A stretch of DNA of 64,000 nucleotides from Dallia pectoralis (Eukaryota; Chordata; Actinopteri; Esociformes; Umbridae), in assembly GCA_029465975.1 (NCBI GenBank), contig CM055728.1, positions 19,152,328 through 19,216,327 on the forward strand, in the 5' to 3' direction. Under the pieces are notes generated by a model. It ran no database searches and was not told the origin of the DNA. It worked only from the letters and a program-made list of their open reading frames with translations. The stretch's first letter is position 1, and each line of letters begins with the position of its first letter. Shown here piece after piece: positions 1 to 13,500 of this stretch. The translations under genes and the position numbers were made by a program.

Positions 1-1548
1 GTGAACGGAGGTGTTCTGTGTGGAGGTGTGCGTCTCTGCGTGTGCATGTGTGTGCGACTGTGCGTGCATGTGTGTGCGTGCATGTGTGTCTCTTTACCTG
101 GGTTCCTGTGCCTGTTATCTGAGTGATGTTTGAGTAGAGAGGATTACCTGTCCAATGAGGAACGCCACAGTAGAGACTTAGGGGTAGGAGTTCCTGATTT
201 TTTTCCAGACAAAGGAAAAAGACAGGCAACCCTCTATCTGAACATAACATGCAAGTCCGTGAGAAGAAAATATTTGAGGGCTATGCAGTCTTATTCATTT
301 TTAAATGTATTCAATTTAAAGTTCTACCATTGCAAGGCACTAAACTACAAGGTCATTTTTTTCTCAGTGGCTGAATGGGTTAGATATCTCACATCCATAT
401 CATATCCTGTGTCACAGTTCAACATGTGTTCATCTTCGGTAATACCAGTGAAAAGTGCTCACTTATTTGCCATTGGTCAGTAGGGGAATAATTTGTAGGT
501 CAAGAGCACATACTTATAATATTTTCTTTCTCTCAATCCCTGGACCGCTGATAGTTTGGTTACATCCAGGGTAGAGGATAACAATGTGTATTATCAGGGT
601 GAAAAGGTGAAAGGGGATCAGAGCTAAGGGACTTGTCTCACTTTGGCTGTCTGTTCCGGCTGAACGAGTATGTGTGTTTTTTGTCTTTTGTCTGGCTCGG
701 CATGCCATCTGTTGATGAAGGGGGTGTGTGTGTGTGTGTGTGTGTGTGTGGGGGGGCTGGGTAGAGGATAAGTACAGGGGTCTGAGAGCTGTGTGTGGAG
801 CAGTCTTTAATTAGAGCAGGAAGACACAGCTCAGAGGCTACACAGGGCCAGACCTTGGGGAGGGTTGCAGTGATTGGGGGGTGGATGTGTAAATACGCCA
901 TTATGCCCCAATGAACGGATTTCTCTCTTAGTCAGTGTATATTTATATATATTTTAACAGATTGTTCCACAGTGAATGATGATGGATAAACTGAAAATAC
1001 CACAGCAAACCTATCATTTGAGAGCAGTATACACAACAAAAGCACACCATTTATTCGTGTGGGGAACCTAAATGGTTTGTTGTGGTATACAGAAACTCTA
1101 AACAATAAACAGTATGTGTGTGTCAGGTCGGCCGGACGCAGGTAACAGCATTGATAAACTACCTGGAATGACTTGGCCACAGGTTATAAACATTGAGTCA
1201 TGCCACATTGTTTATGTCATCAGAAGGTCACTGGTGAAGCAGTCGTTTTGTACTACAGCAACACCTTCCATATTAGGATACACTGTAACTGTCTCCACCA
1301 GTGTTTTATTTCCCCAGAAACAGTACACACACACACACACACACACACCTCTCTTTTGTTTTTTCTTTAAATTACTTTGGTTGTAACATGTTTCCCCTTT
1401 ACTGTTATTATAAAAGCATTAATGTGGTTGCCATAACTTCATTCTGTCTTTGTTTAGATGTTGCTTAGCTTATAATATAAACCACTTTTACAGCAACAAT
1501 TACTATATTTAACCTATTGATTAACTATTTTTCTCATTTGATCTACAG
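1..1548. other. Region upstream of the first ARHGEF19 coding exon
   Basis: No protein gene is supported here. The first 110 bases are GT-rich imperfect repeat (tgtgcgtg-like). A (GT)n microsatellite lies at about 725-751 and a (CA)n tract at about 1321-1349. The first coding exon of ARHGEF19 is preceded by a good splice acceptor (pyrimidine-rich run, then ctacag ending at 1548), so at least one non-coding 5' exon must lie upstream, here or outside the window; I cannot place it. Short open frames in this stretch are low-complexity or lack codon structure. Confidence 0.6.
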
Positions 1549-1569
1549 CTTCCATGTGTTCCCTGAGTC

Positions 1570-4500
1570 ATGCTTCCTGGGTATGGATTCTCCCCTCTCC
1601 CTGACTTCCAGCCTCACCTCCACACCTTCTGTTACCCAAGAGACCCCAGTATGTGGATCCCGGTGTCAGTTGAATCCCAGTCGCTGAGCGAATCCCGAGA
1701 CAACATGCCCCTCCTGCGGCAGTGCCACAACAAGCACATCGCCGTGTGTCAGCAGGAGACTCTAGCCTTCATTGAGCTGCAGCCACCTTTGACCCCCGGT
1801 GTCAACGGCCGGGGCTACCCGACGGTCGAGGATCAGAGATGTACCTTACTGTGCCCTAATCATCGCAAACACACTAGAAGTGAAGCGCAAAACGATGCCG
1901 GGCGTATTTTCCCTCATCATGACACTAATACGGATCTGAATTCATACTCCCAGCCACTGGGGGGCAACATTGAGCTAGTAATTCGGGAAGACAACATGAC
2001 TGACCCTCCAGTTCAGGAGCAGTGTCAAAGACCCAATACGGTATCGTCTGTGTTTCGTCCCCTCCACACAGCCCTAAGCCTGCCCCTCCCTCTGTCATCC
2101 TTGTACCGGGACACAGACTCTTGGGACTCCCAGCCAATTGGCTCCCCATCCTCACCTGAGTCTTTGTGGTTGCAGAGCTCAGACATCTGTCGACCCCAGA
2201 GGAGAACATCACAGAGCTCCCTCAAGGAAAAGTCCCTACGTAAGTACTGTATTAATCCATCAGTGGCCGGCTCCTGATTGGTTATGTAGTTAGGGCGGTG
2301 CCTAGTGGTAGCAAAATTATGTTAAATCACAACAGCTGAATCCACTAGTAGCTGAGGTTCAAAATAGGTTACATTCATGCAGAAGTAGTATGTGACATCA
2401 ATGTAGCAACACGCCAACAAAAAGCATACCATTTATCTCACCGAAAACAAACCCACAAAAATGTATGTGATTGTTATTGTGAAGTCCATTAATATTTGTA
2501 AAGTTTTGTTTTTAGAGCTCTGGACTGTGGTACATTGATATTAAACAATGACTAGAAGGTTAACGTGCACTGTCAGTTTTTATTTAAGGGGTATTTACAT
2601 TCATAATCAAAAAACATGTAGGACTTACAGCCAGTCTGGTTTGTTTATCCATCACACAATTCAGGCAGCCATTGAACAGAAAGAATGTGTTTATTTAAGG
2701 TAATGAATTTGTCCTGAAGCTTGCGGGCTATGTATGAAAAAGGGTGTACATCTAGATTTTAGATACCGAATTAATACCAAATTAAAGATGACAGTATGCA
2801 CCTTTGGCTTTAATTTTATATTCAGTCTGCTGCAGTACAGTGACAAAACATTATGTCACAGTGAAAAATAAAATCATGAAATTGTTTTAAATTAATTACG
2901 AAACTGAAACATGAAATAAATGACTGCTCAAGTATTCACCCGGTTTGCATTGACACCAGAATGAGCTGCAATCAATTGTTTTTAGAAGTGACATAATTAG
3001 TTGTAGTCTACCTGTTGTAGTCTACCTGTTTTAGTCTACCTGTTGTAGTCTACCTGTTGTAGTCTACCTGTTGGAGTCTACCTGTTGTAGTCTACCTGTT
3101 GGAGTCTACCTGTTGGAGTCTACCTGTTTTAGTCTACCTGTTGGAGTCTACCTGTTGTAGTCTACCTGTTGTAGTCTACCTGTTTTTGTCTACCTGTTGG
3201 AGTCTACCTGTTGTAGTCTACCTGTTGTAGTCTACCTGTTGTAGTCTAGCTGTTGTAGTCTACCTGTTGGAGTCTACCTGTTTTAGTCTAACTGTTGGAG
3301 TCTACCTGTTGTAGTCTACCTGTTGTAGTCTAGCTGTTGTAGTCTACCTGTTGTAGTCTACCTGTTGGAGTCTACCTGTTGGAGTCTACCTGTTGTAGTC
3401 TACCTGTTGGAGTCTACCAGTTGGAGTCTACCTGTTGTAGTCTACCTGTTGGAGTCTACCTGTTTTAGTCTACCTGTTGTAGTCTACCTGTTTTAGTCTA
3501 CCTGTTGTAGTCTACCTGTTGTAGTCTACCTGTTGGAGTCTACCTGTTGGAGTCTACCTGTTGTAGTCTACCTGTTGTAGTCTACCTGTTGGAGTCTACC
3601 TGTTGTAGTCTAGCTGTTGTAGTCTACCTGTTGGAGTCTACCTGTTGTAGTCTACCTGTTGTAGTCTACCTGTTGGAGTCTACCTGTTTTAGTCTACCTG
3701 TTTTAGTCTACCTGTTGGAGTCTACCTGTTGGAGTCTACCAGTTGGAGTCTACCTGTGTGCCATCAAGGTGTTTCACAGGATTTCAGGTTATATACACCA
3801 GGGACCTAGCCCATACTCTCTGGGAGGTCGCACTGTTAGTTTGTACAATTCCTGACAAGAACAACATGATGAGGACCAAGAAAAATTTCTAAGCAAATCA
3901 AAAACAACCATCAGTGGTAGGATATAAGATCATTCTCAAGGCTATAGCACAGTAAATCCACTATTAATAAGTTAAGAGAATATGTTATATCAGTGAATCT
4001 GTCTCGAACTGACCATACTCAAACACTGAGCATCAAGGTGAGGAAGGACACCATGAGCCCAAGGGCTCCTCTGAAGGCGTTACAGTCTTACCCGGCTGAG
4101 CAGGGAAACACCGTGAATGCTGTATCAATAGCTTCATAAAAGTGTCCTTTACGAGAGGGACGCAAAAAAATTATAATCACATGAAATCTTGGCTAGAGTT
4201 TTTGACACCAAGTGGAAGATGGTGATCTTATGAGACCTCAACGCTAGGTTTGGTGGAAGTCTAACACCGCACCATAAGAACCACATCCCTACTAGGAGGC
4301 ATGGTGATGGAGGCGTCATGCCATGCAGATGTTTGGTTTTCCTCAATCCCATGTGGTGCTCCACCACCATTGTCCTAACACTCTGGCCTCCACCTGGTGC
4401 CCATGACAAGCTCTTGACTGTTATATTCCTATGATGAAGATATTATGAAATATTATTATACTTCACACTCCAAATTCCCACTTTAAATTGGACTCTTTTC

Positions 4501-7500
4501 TTTGTGTTCTGCCCCAGGCCGTAAGATGCGAGTGTACTCACCAGACAGCCTGAGTGACGAATCCCTGGCCAGCCCCATTCCGGATGGGGACTACCTCTAC
4601 CCGGGATCCTTTGACTCGTTCCTGGAGGAGGATTTTGGGGGAGACCCTGAAGGCACCACATGTGACTTACCAACAGGTGGCGCTATATACCCCGAACCCC
4701 TCAACACGCCAACGACTTTACCACCGTCCACAGAACCACTGCGGTTACCAGAGGACTCTTCGATCCTGAACTGTGAGACTGTAGATAATTCCTCAGCCAC
4801 CAGGGGGAGCACCATATCCCGCACTCGCTCAGCGGAGCATGAGCGGCGGCGCTTCTCGGCGTCTGAGCTGATCTCAAGGCTCCAGCTGTCTCAGAGGAAG
4901 AACTCGTTCACGCTGAAATTGGGAAAGTCGCTGTCGGCCCGCGTCGCTTCCCGCGAGAGGCAGCCGCCCAGCAACCTCAGCCCCAGCTCGGACTGTGAGT
5001 GTCCTGCAACACGGCAGTTTACATGACATGAGTTGGATATGGTTTATGACAGCGTTGCAAACATCTAGAGAATAATGTGCTAACTGAGACTTCTAGGTTC
5101 CTTCCACCTTCATCGACTGTCATCCTTTCCAGATAAGTCCAATTCCAGGCACCGTGGCTCAGGGGGGTCCAGTAACAGCGCCCCCCAGAGCCCTGTGGGA
5201 CCGGCACCATCGCTGCCCTCTACCGACAACAACACGCAACCGCATCGACGGAGCACAGGTTTCACTATCAAAAAGTGTGTCTGAAAAGGTTTAACTCACA
5301 ACGTCACATTTCTACTGTCGCTTTAGGCTGAATATTGATCTTATCTTATTGATCTCAGCTGCGAATGATACTGTAATAACAACCTGCTCTACCACTTCTC
5401 CACAGCATGAAGAAGAAACCCATTGAGGAGGATTGGCTTACATCTACCACAGTCAGCAGCTCCAATCGTCTGTCAAGATTCCTTCCCAGTTGTGAGTCTT
5501 TGTTTTACCTGCTTATGATAAAATTTTTACGTTCATTCCTCCTCTTTTCTAACCTCCACTTTTAACGGTATTTTATGGCCTATTAATGATGGTGGCATCA
5601 TTGTGTTCAATGGGATGTTACGTAACTGCAGAACTTCTACCTGTTTTTACTTTCTTCATGTTTATTTGAATTCTCAATCACCAGAATGTACTTTTTTACT
5701 CAATATTCTCCTTTCTCACCTTGTTCTCTCCTCTCAGTGATTCTTTACCAGGAGTACAGCGACGTTGCAATCAACCGAGAAATCCAGAGGCAGCAGGGGG
5801 CAGAGCCAGGTGCTGAAGAGGAGGGGCTAAAGGAGGAAGGGATTGGAGAGTCCCCATCTCCGTCCAATCTGTCTCCATCCAGTTCCTTTTGCTCGTCACG
5901 TGGCTCTGCCTTCTCCTTGTGGCAGGACATCCCTGATGTTCGATCAAGTGGTCAGCTGGACAACTTCAGCAACGAGGAGCGTAAACTACAGGAGGTTAGG
6001 ATTCCAGGTTAAAAAATTAACTATTTGCACACCTCTAGTAATGATCAGGTGGCAGATGTAAGAATAAATATTCACGAAATATAGGCGTTTTTTCGCACAC
6101 TTGTGATGCTTGCAGGTGTTATAAATTTATAGAAAATATGCAACGTTTCGGTCAAAAACCTTTGTCTTTTTGATAGGATGTGAGGTTGACATCATGCAGA
6201 ATTTCAGAATGCAGAATTTCTAAAAATGGATAGAAGATAAGTGATGTCCTCTCTTTTGTAAACGCTGCAACCTCTTTTCTTCTTTTGCGGTACTACAGGA
6301 AGTAGGGTGGGTGGTTGGGGGGCAGAGAGTGAGAGACTCAGCTATTTACGTATAACCGTCCATATTGTCCCCTAATCACAGGCCAAGTTTGAGTTGGTGA
6401 CATCAGAGGCGTCGTACATCCGGAGTCTGACTATTGCGGTGGATCACTTTATGCTGTCCCAGGAACTGGGGGAGTGTCTAGGGGCCCAGGACAGACAGTG
6501 GCTCTTCTCCAAGCTCCCAGAGGTTAAAGATGTCAGTGAGAGGTACAGCTTAGTCAAATTAACTGGCAGTAATAGTTGTGTGATGGACCTTAGTATGTAT
6601 GCCATTAGATAATTTGTATCATTCTTTTTGTCTCTTTTCTTCTGATTACGTTTTTTCTTGCTTTCATAAACTTCATCAGATTTTTTATATTATATGCTTA
6701 TTGTATTCTCATAGATTATTTTCTTACCCACTATTAAATCAAATGTACTTTTGTCTAAAGCTCATTGGAACAATTCTTAACAGAGTCAGACGAATCTTCT
6801 CTCATTGGCATCTGTGCCAAGCCATTCTGGTTTTCTTCTGCTGATCCAACTAGGAGCTCACATGGATTTCATGTGTGTTTGAGCGTGCTTACTCATCTGA
6901 TAACATCAATGAGCACTGCATGTGCCTGAGCCTGAGCTGCCTGAGAGAGTAGATGTAGTATTAATACAGCTGAGCTGCCTGAGAGAGTAGATGTAGTATT
7001 AATACAGCTGAGCTGCCTGAGAGAGTAGATGTAGTATTAATACAGCTGAGCTGCCTGAGAGAGTAGATGTAGTATTAATACAGCTGAGCTGCCTGAGAGA
7101 GTAGATGTAGTATTAATACAGCTGCTGATGAGTCTAAGTCGGCTAATTTGCATTGTCAATTGGGCACAGTCAAGGTAGGAACCAAGACTATGGTGGCCCA
7201 ATTTGGTCTTCGGAAAGAGCGCCTTAGAATGCTACACCAACTGGCAGGCCCGTGTTTTCCCACATTTTTAAACATGTTTTTTTCCTGATTTTACAATCTT
7301 TTCGTATTCCTCGCCAACTGTAGTTTCCTGCGGGACCTGGAGCACAGGCTTGAGGAGGATATCTTGCGATTTGATGTGTGTGACATCGTCCTTGCCCACT
7401 GTCCTGCCCTTCGCAGGGTCTACCTGCCCTACGTAACCAACCAGGCCTACCAGGAACAGACCTACCAGCGCCTGTTGTGAGCAAGTCTTAATTTGTGTGT

Positions 7501-10500
7501 ATTTGTATTCGGAATTGTTGCAAATTTGAGACTGTAAGTATTTTGTCAGTAGCTGATCTCACTGCGTTATACATATGCTTCATTTGTTGCTTTACGCATA
7601 TGCATTTGGTGGTTTACCCATTATGGGTGTGCAGGTTTCTGTTCCAGCCTGTCACTTACACACCTGGGTAAATTAAATCAGTATCTACACCAAGTGCGGA
7701 AAGGGGAGACCGAAACAAAAACATTAGTTTGGCGATTTCAATCTGTTGAAGCCATTTCTCTGCTATTTTCATATTGAACTGACGTATATTATATCAACTT
7801 GCCTTCACTAACAGACATGAGTTGCACTATTGTTCAACAGAACAATTATTCCTGTCTTTTATCATTCCTGATTCCAGGTATCTTGTGGTCAATTTGAATT
7901 TGGGTGGTGGGGCATCAGAACTGTGGGGCTCCCAGTGGTATTTGGGCATTGAAACGCATTAAAGAGAAGTAATTGCTAATAATGTAGTTGTAAGTCAACA
8001 CTGCAGACATCCCAACGTGCAGAAACTCATTTTCGGGAGGTGGTCTCACCGGTTAATGCGCGTGCAGACACAACAAATTATTAAACACATTTCTTGTATG
8101 TGTAAACAGACATGGAGAAATAAACCTGGTTCTGATTCAGAACATTGTATTATGACAGAACTCAACTGTTTGTTTGTGAGACTTTGGTTTTCTGATTGAA
8201 ATATATTGCAGCGAGTTAAAATAACACTAGCTATGCTAATGAACGAATGACACTTATTAAACTCACTTCAACATGTCTTTTACAGTCATATCACCCATCA
8301 TGGGCAATTGAGAAATCACTTCTTCAAACGATGCTGGGAGTTACACTGTCGTTGTCCTTTACCCCGATTACCAATGGGTACATTTTAGTGTCGATCGTTC
8401 TCTCAGATTCTCCGGGGCCCGTCTTGCATTAGAAATAATCAACTCTCACTCACTCTAAAATAGAGAGTTGGGATGTCTGGTACTCCAAGGTTTCCATGGT
8501 CACATATGCGGACAAATCTCTGAAGGTCACTTCTAGAAAGTGTAAAGGAATCAATTTAGGAGGTATTGGGTTTTGTGTTCTGACACCATTTAAGATTTTT
8601 TTGGGGTTTTATCTTTTCTCTACAGACAGGAGAATGCTCGCTTCCCAGGTATTCTGGCTCGTTTGGAGGAAGACCCCATCTGCCAACGTCTTCCTCTCAC
8701 CTCATTCCTCATCCTCCCCTTCCAAAGGATCACACGCCTTAAGATGCTGGTGGAGGTATGAACGTTCTTGTTTTCACCATAACCTTCTACTATTCTGACT
8801 GGCTACAGAGACAGAACGTAACGTCAGAGACAGAACATAATATCAAGGACAGAACATAACATCAGGGACAGAACGTAATATCAGAAACAGAACATCAAGA
8901 GACAGAACATAACATCAAGGACAGAACATAACATCAGGGACAGAACATAACATCAGGGACAGATAATAACATCAGGGACAGAACGTAACATCAGAGACAG
9001 AACATAACATCAGGGACAGAACATAACATCAGGGACAGATAATAACATCAGGGACAGAACGTAACATCAGAGACAGAACATAACATCAGGGACAGAACAT
9101 AACATCAGGGACAGAACGTAACATCAGAGACAGAACAAAACATCAGAGACAGAACATAACATCAGGGACAGAACATAACATCAGGGACAGAACAAAACAT
9201 CAGAGACAGAACATAATATCAAGGACAGAACATAACATCAGGGACAGAACGTAATATCAGAAACAGAACGTAACATCAAGAGACAGAACATAACATCAAG
9301 GACAGAACATAACATCAGGGACAGATAATAACATCAGAGACAGAACAAAACATTTGAGACAGAACATGACATCAAAGACAGAACATGACAACAGGGACAG
9401 AACATTACATCAGGGACAGAACATAACATCAGGGACAGAACATAACATCAGGGACAGAACATAACATCAAGTCACTGTCTTACAATGAACATCTAGAACC
9501 CAGATGTATGTGTTCTATCTCCAGAATATCCTAAAGAGGATAACACCGGGTTCTCGCAATGAGGACACAGCCACCAAAGCCTTCAATGAACTGAAAAAGG
9601 TAAGAGACTACAACTCTACACACCAAATCCAGAGACAGCAGATCAGAAAGGGAACACCTACTCCTATTTCACCCCCGTTACGCCCTCCTCCAATCCTGAC
9701 TAGTCTCCCAGTCAAGGCTGTTGACAAGCATCTTCATAACAAGCTGCACTTTTGCTTCAGCTCAGGTTTTGGCCAGGTGATGAACAGTACCTTGTTTTCT
9801 CACGACATAAGGCTTGAGAAATTTTTCCACATGCTCTCAGAGTCTTTCAGACGACATGTCATATGTCTTTTACTCAGGTATGGCTTCTGTCTGGCCATTG
9901 TACCACAAAGGTCTGATTGATGTTGGCAAGTTCTTTGGCAAGTTCTTCAGAGATTGCACATCTATGATTGACCTGACGAAGTTCCTTGTGTGATCAAAAT
10001 GTATATTTGTTGGAGCATTATCAAGTTGAGGATTTTCTTTTATGATTACTATTGGCAAGTTCTGTTATTTCTGCAGAGAAACTCTAAAGTTCTCTTACAG
10101 TGGCCTTAGGGTTCTTGTTGAGCTCCATCACCAAGGCCTTTCTTGAGTGATTTCAGAATGTGATAAGGTGAGACCTTTCTCGCCAATGAAACGATTTGCA
10201 TTGAACTCATTTAAACAACAGGCATTTTGTTTCAAAATCACTTAATTGGTTTATAACATTTTGAAGAAATCTAGTTTGCTTAATTTCCAATGATAGATTT
10301 TGGCCAGAGGCAATCTGATTTATCATTAGATTCAACAGCTATCTTGATACATAAGCTGGTGTGAGACTAGCTGTCCACCGACAACTTTTTCCCCAGGAAA
10401 ATCATGAACTTGAAACCCCGATTTAAGAAAAAGCATGGACATTGCACTGCAAATCTACTAATGACTTGTCTAAAAAACGATTATGCACAAAATGGGAAAT

Positions 10501-13500
10501 GTACATTCTTATCACAACAGATTATAAAGGAATGTAATTCCAGTGTCCAATCAATGAAGAGGATGGAAGAGCTCATTCACCTCAATAAGAAGATCCACTT
10601 TGAGGGCAAGGTAAATAAACCCCCACTGTACTAATCTTCAGTATACTTTCTGTGGGTTTTTCTCTTTCTGCTCTGTTCTAACGAGGGTTATTAACTCTTC
10701 AGTTCTGGGTTATAATCACATGCTTTTTCTTTTTTAAGATTTTCCCTCTGATCTCCCAGTCCCGCTGGCTGGTCAAACATGGGGAACTGATGGAGGTGGA
10801 CACACAGACAATGAGTATTTCTGGGTCAAAATTCAAGTTGCCCACCAGGCCTGTATACCTGCATCTGTTTAATGACTGTCTTCTGCTGTCCAGGAAGAAA
10901 GAGTGAGTCCTAAAAATGTACAATAGAAAGACAGCCGCCATTTCTGTAAATTTCAAAGTGTATGCGCATCTGTCTTAGATTATTTTTTCGTTCTTAAAAT
11001 GTACAGGCACTGGAACACTCATGAGGGTACCATACATGCTGATATTAACAACAAGTCCAGAATGGGCAAGAAGCTATAATGGCCTTAGAACGCTCAATAC
11101 TAACCTAATATCGGAGAGTATTTGTATTAATATCGGAGAGTATTTGTTTTAATATCAGAGAGTATTTGCATTAGGTTCTCCTGAGCTTTGGTCCTGCCTG
11201 AGTATTGTTTCCATGTCAAGCTAGGATGGTACTGTGGGAAGGATAGTACTGTGGGAAGGTTGGTAGTGTGGGAAGGATGGTACTGTGGGAAGGATGGTAC
11301 TGTGGGAAGGATAGTACTGTGGGAAGGATAGTACTGTGGGAAGGATAGTACTGTGGGAAGGATGGTACTGTGGGAAGGATGGTACTGTGGGAAGGATGGT
11401 ACTGTGGGAAGGTTGGTACTGTGGGAAGGTTGGTACTGTGGGAAGGATGGTACTGTGGGAAGGATAGTACTGTGGGAAGGATAGTACTGTGGGAAGGTTG
11501 GTACTGTGGAAAGGATGGTACTGTGGAAAGGATGGTACTGTGGGAAGGATAGTACTGTGGGAAGGATAGTACTGTGGGAAGGATGGTGCTGTGAGTCTCT
11601 AAAGCGACTTTACGGAGGTTACCCGTGTATAAAATCTGATAGACGGATCAACAAGCGAGTTTCAATGAGGATTATTCCAATAGGAACTAGATAGCGTACA
11701 ATTTCTGCTGAAATTGTGATGATGTGTGCTTGCGGCCACCCGTAGTCGACTGTGTACTGATATCAACTGCCAAACTGAGGTGACACTGCTGCTGCTGCGC
11801 CATAGTATGCAATGTGTTAAACCTATCAGTCATTACTCATGAATACACACTGCTGCTACATGCACCATAGTATGCAATGTGTTAAACCTATCAGTCAATA
11901 CTCATGAATACACACTGCTGCTGCATGCACCATAGTATGCAATGTGTTAAACCTATCAGTCATTACTCATGAATACACACTGCTGCTACATGCACCATAG
12001 TATACAATGTGTTAAACCTATCAGTCATTACACATGAATACACATTGCTGCTGCATGCACAATAGTATACAATGTGTTAAACCTATCAGTCATTACACAT
12101 GAATACACATTGCTGCTGCATGCACAATAGTATACAATGTGTTAAACCTATCAGTCATTACTCATACATACACACTGCTGCAAGCACCATAGTATACAAT
12201 GTGTTAAACCTATCAGTCATTACACATGAATACACATTGCTGCTACATGCACCATAGTATACAATGTGTTAAACCTATCAGTCATTACTCATGAATACAC
12301 ACTACTGCTGCATGCACCATAGTATACAATGTGTTAAACCTATCAGTCATTACTCATGAATACACACTACTGCTGCATGCACCATAGTATGCAATGTGTT
12401 AAACCTATCAGTCATTAATCATGAATACACACTACTGCTGCAAGCACCATAGTATGCAATGTGTTAAACCTATCAGTCATTACTCATGAATACACACTAC
12501 TGCTGCATGCACCATAGTATACAATGTGTTAAACCTATCAGTCATTACTCATGAATACACACTGTTGCTACATGCACCATAGTATACAATGTGTTAAACC
12601 TATCAGTCATTACTCATGAATACACACTACTGCTGCATGCACCATAGTAGCATATGAAACAGCATTATAAACTGCTAACGCTAGCTAGCGCGCTAACGCT
12701 AGCTAACATGCAAACAGAGACCCAGAGAAAGAACTTACGAATTCATTCATGCTGTAGCTAACGCTAGCTAGCGCGCTAACGCTAGCTAACATGCTAACGC
12801 TAGCTAACATGCTAACGTGTAAACAGAGACCCAGAGAAAGAACTTACCCATTCATTCATTCATTCATTCATTGCTGCAGGATATGTCTGTGGCTGTTGAT
12901 TGCAGTGTCTGTGGCTGTTGCCTGCCAGCCATGCCTTTGTCAGGAGGACCAGCTGTTCTCATCGATATCAGAGCGCGCTGCCTCCTTCCCCCCGCCCCTT
13001 CCATAATGTTCCTACTATTTAGCCAATCAACAACAAGAAAATGCAGCTTCACTGTGTATCATTTCAAACGATTCAGACATGGTCGTATACTTTTAGCTCT
13101 ACTAACCAGAGTTTTACTCACACAGTTTAAACAATTACATCATGAGAATCATAAGAACCAGGCGGACATTTTGATGCATAACATGTATCTGTAACCCCAG
13201 AAATGTAGGCGCTATCACAATTTACAAACGAACAAAAAAACACCAAAAATCGCTTTCAAATTAGAGTGGAGAAAATCACCGTTTCTATGGATGTCTATGG
13301 GGAGGCGCAAGTTGGAAACAAAAGGACATAACGAAATAAATATATATGTTACAGCTTATATTTGAACATTTTGAGTGACAGCACAAATAAATGAACGTTT
13401 TGATATGCCATTTGTGTGTAAGGGTTGAAACTCAGGCAGCAGTAGCAGTTTACAAATGTTCTCTACATTTTCTGCTGAATGGGCTCTCACACTCTAGTTT

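Noticed and set aside
1925..2225. Antisense open frames over the first ARHGEF19 exon
   Set aside because: Shadows of the real + strand exon, whose frame joins correctly to the next exon.
3547..3855. Open frame with periodic ESTCCSLPVVVYLL-like peptide
   Set aside because: Artefact of the 14-bp minisatellite, with no splice or start support.
7324..7476. Different ephexin paralogue (ARHGEF5, ARHGEF16 or NGEF)
   Set aside because: The DH block and the C terminus (SARLRNLREN) fit ARHGEF19 best, and N-terminal signatures such as IAVCQQE and RRRFSASEL are specific to it as far as I recall.
11370..11694. Open frames with repeated VLWEGWYCGK-like peptide
   Set aside because: Artefact of the 17-bp minisatellite within an ARHGEF19 intron.
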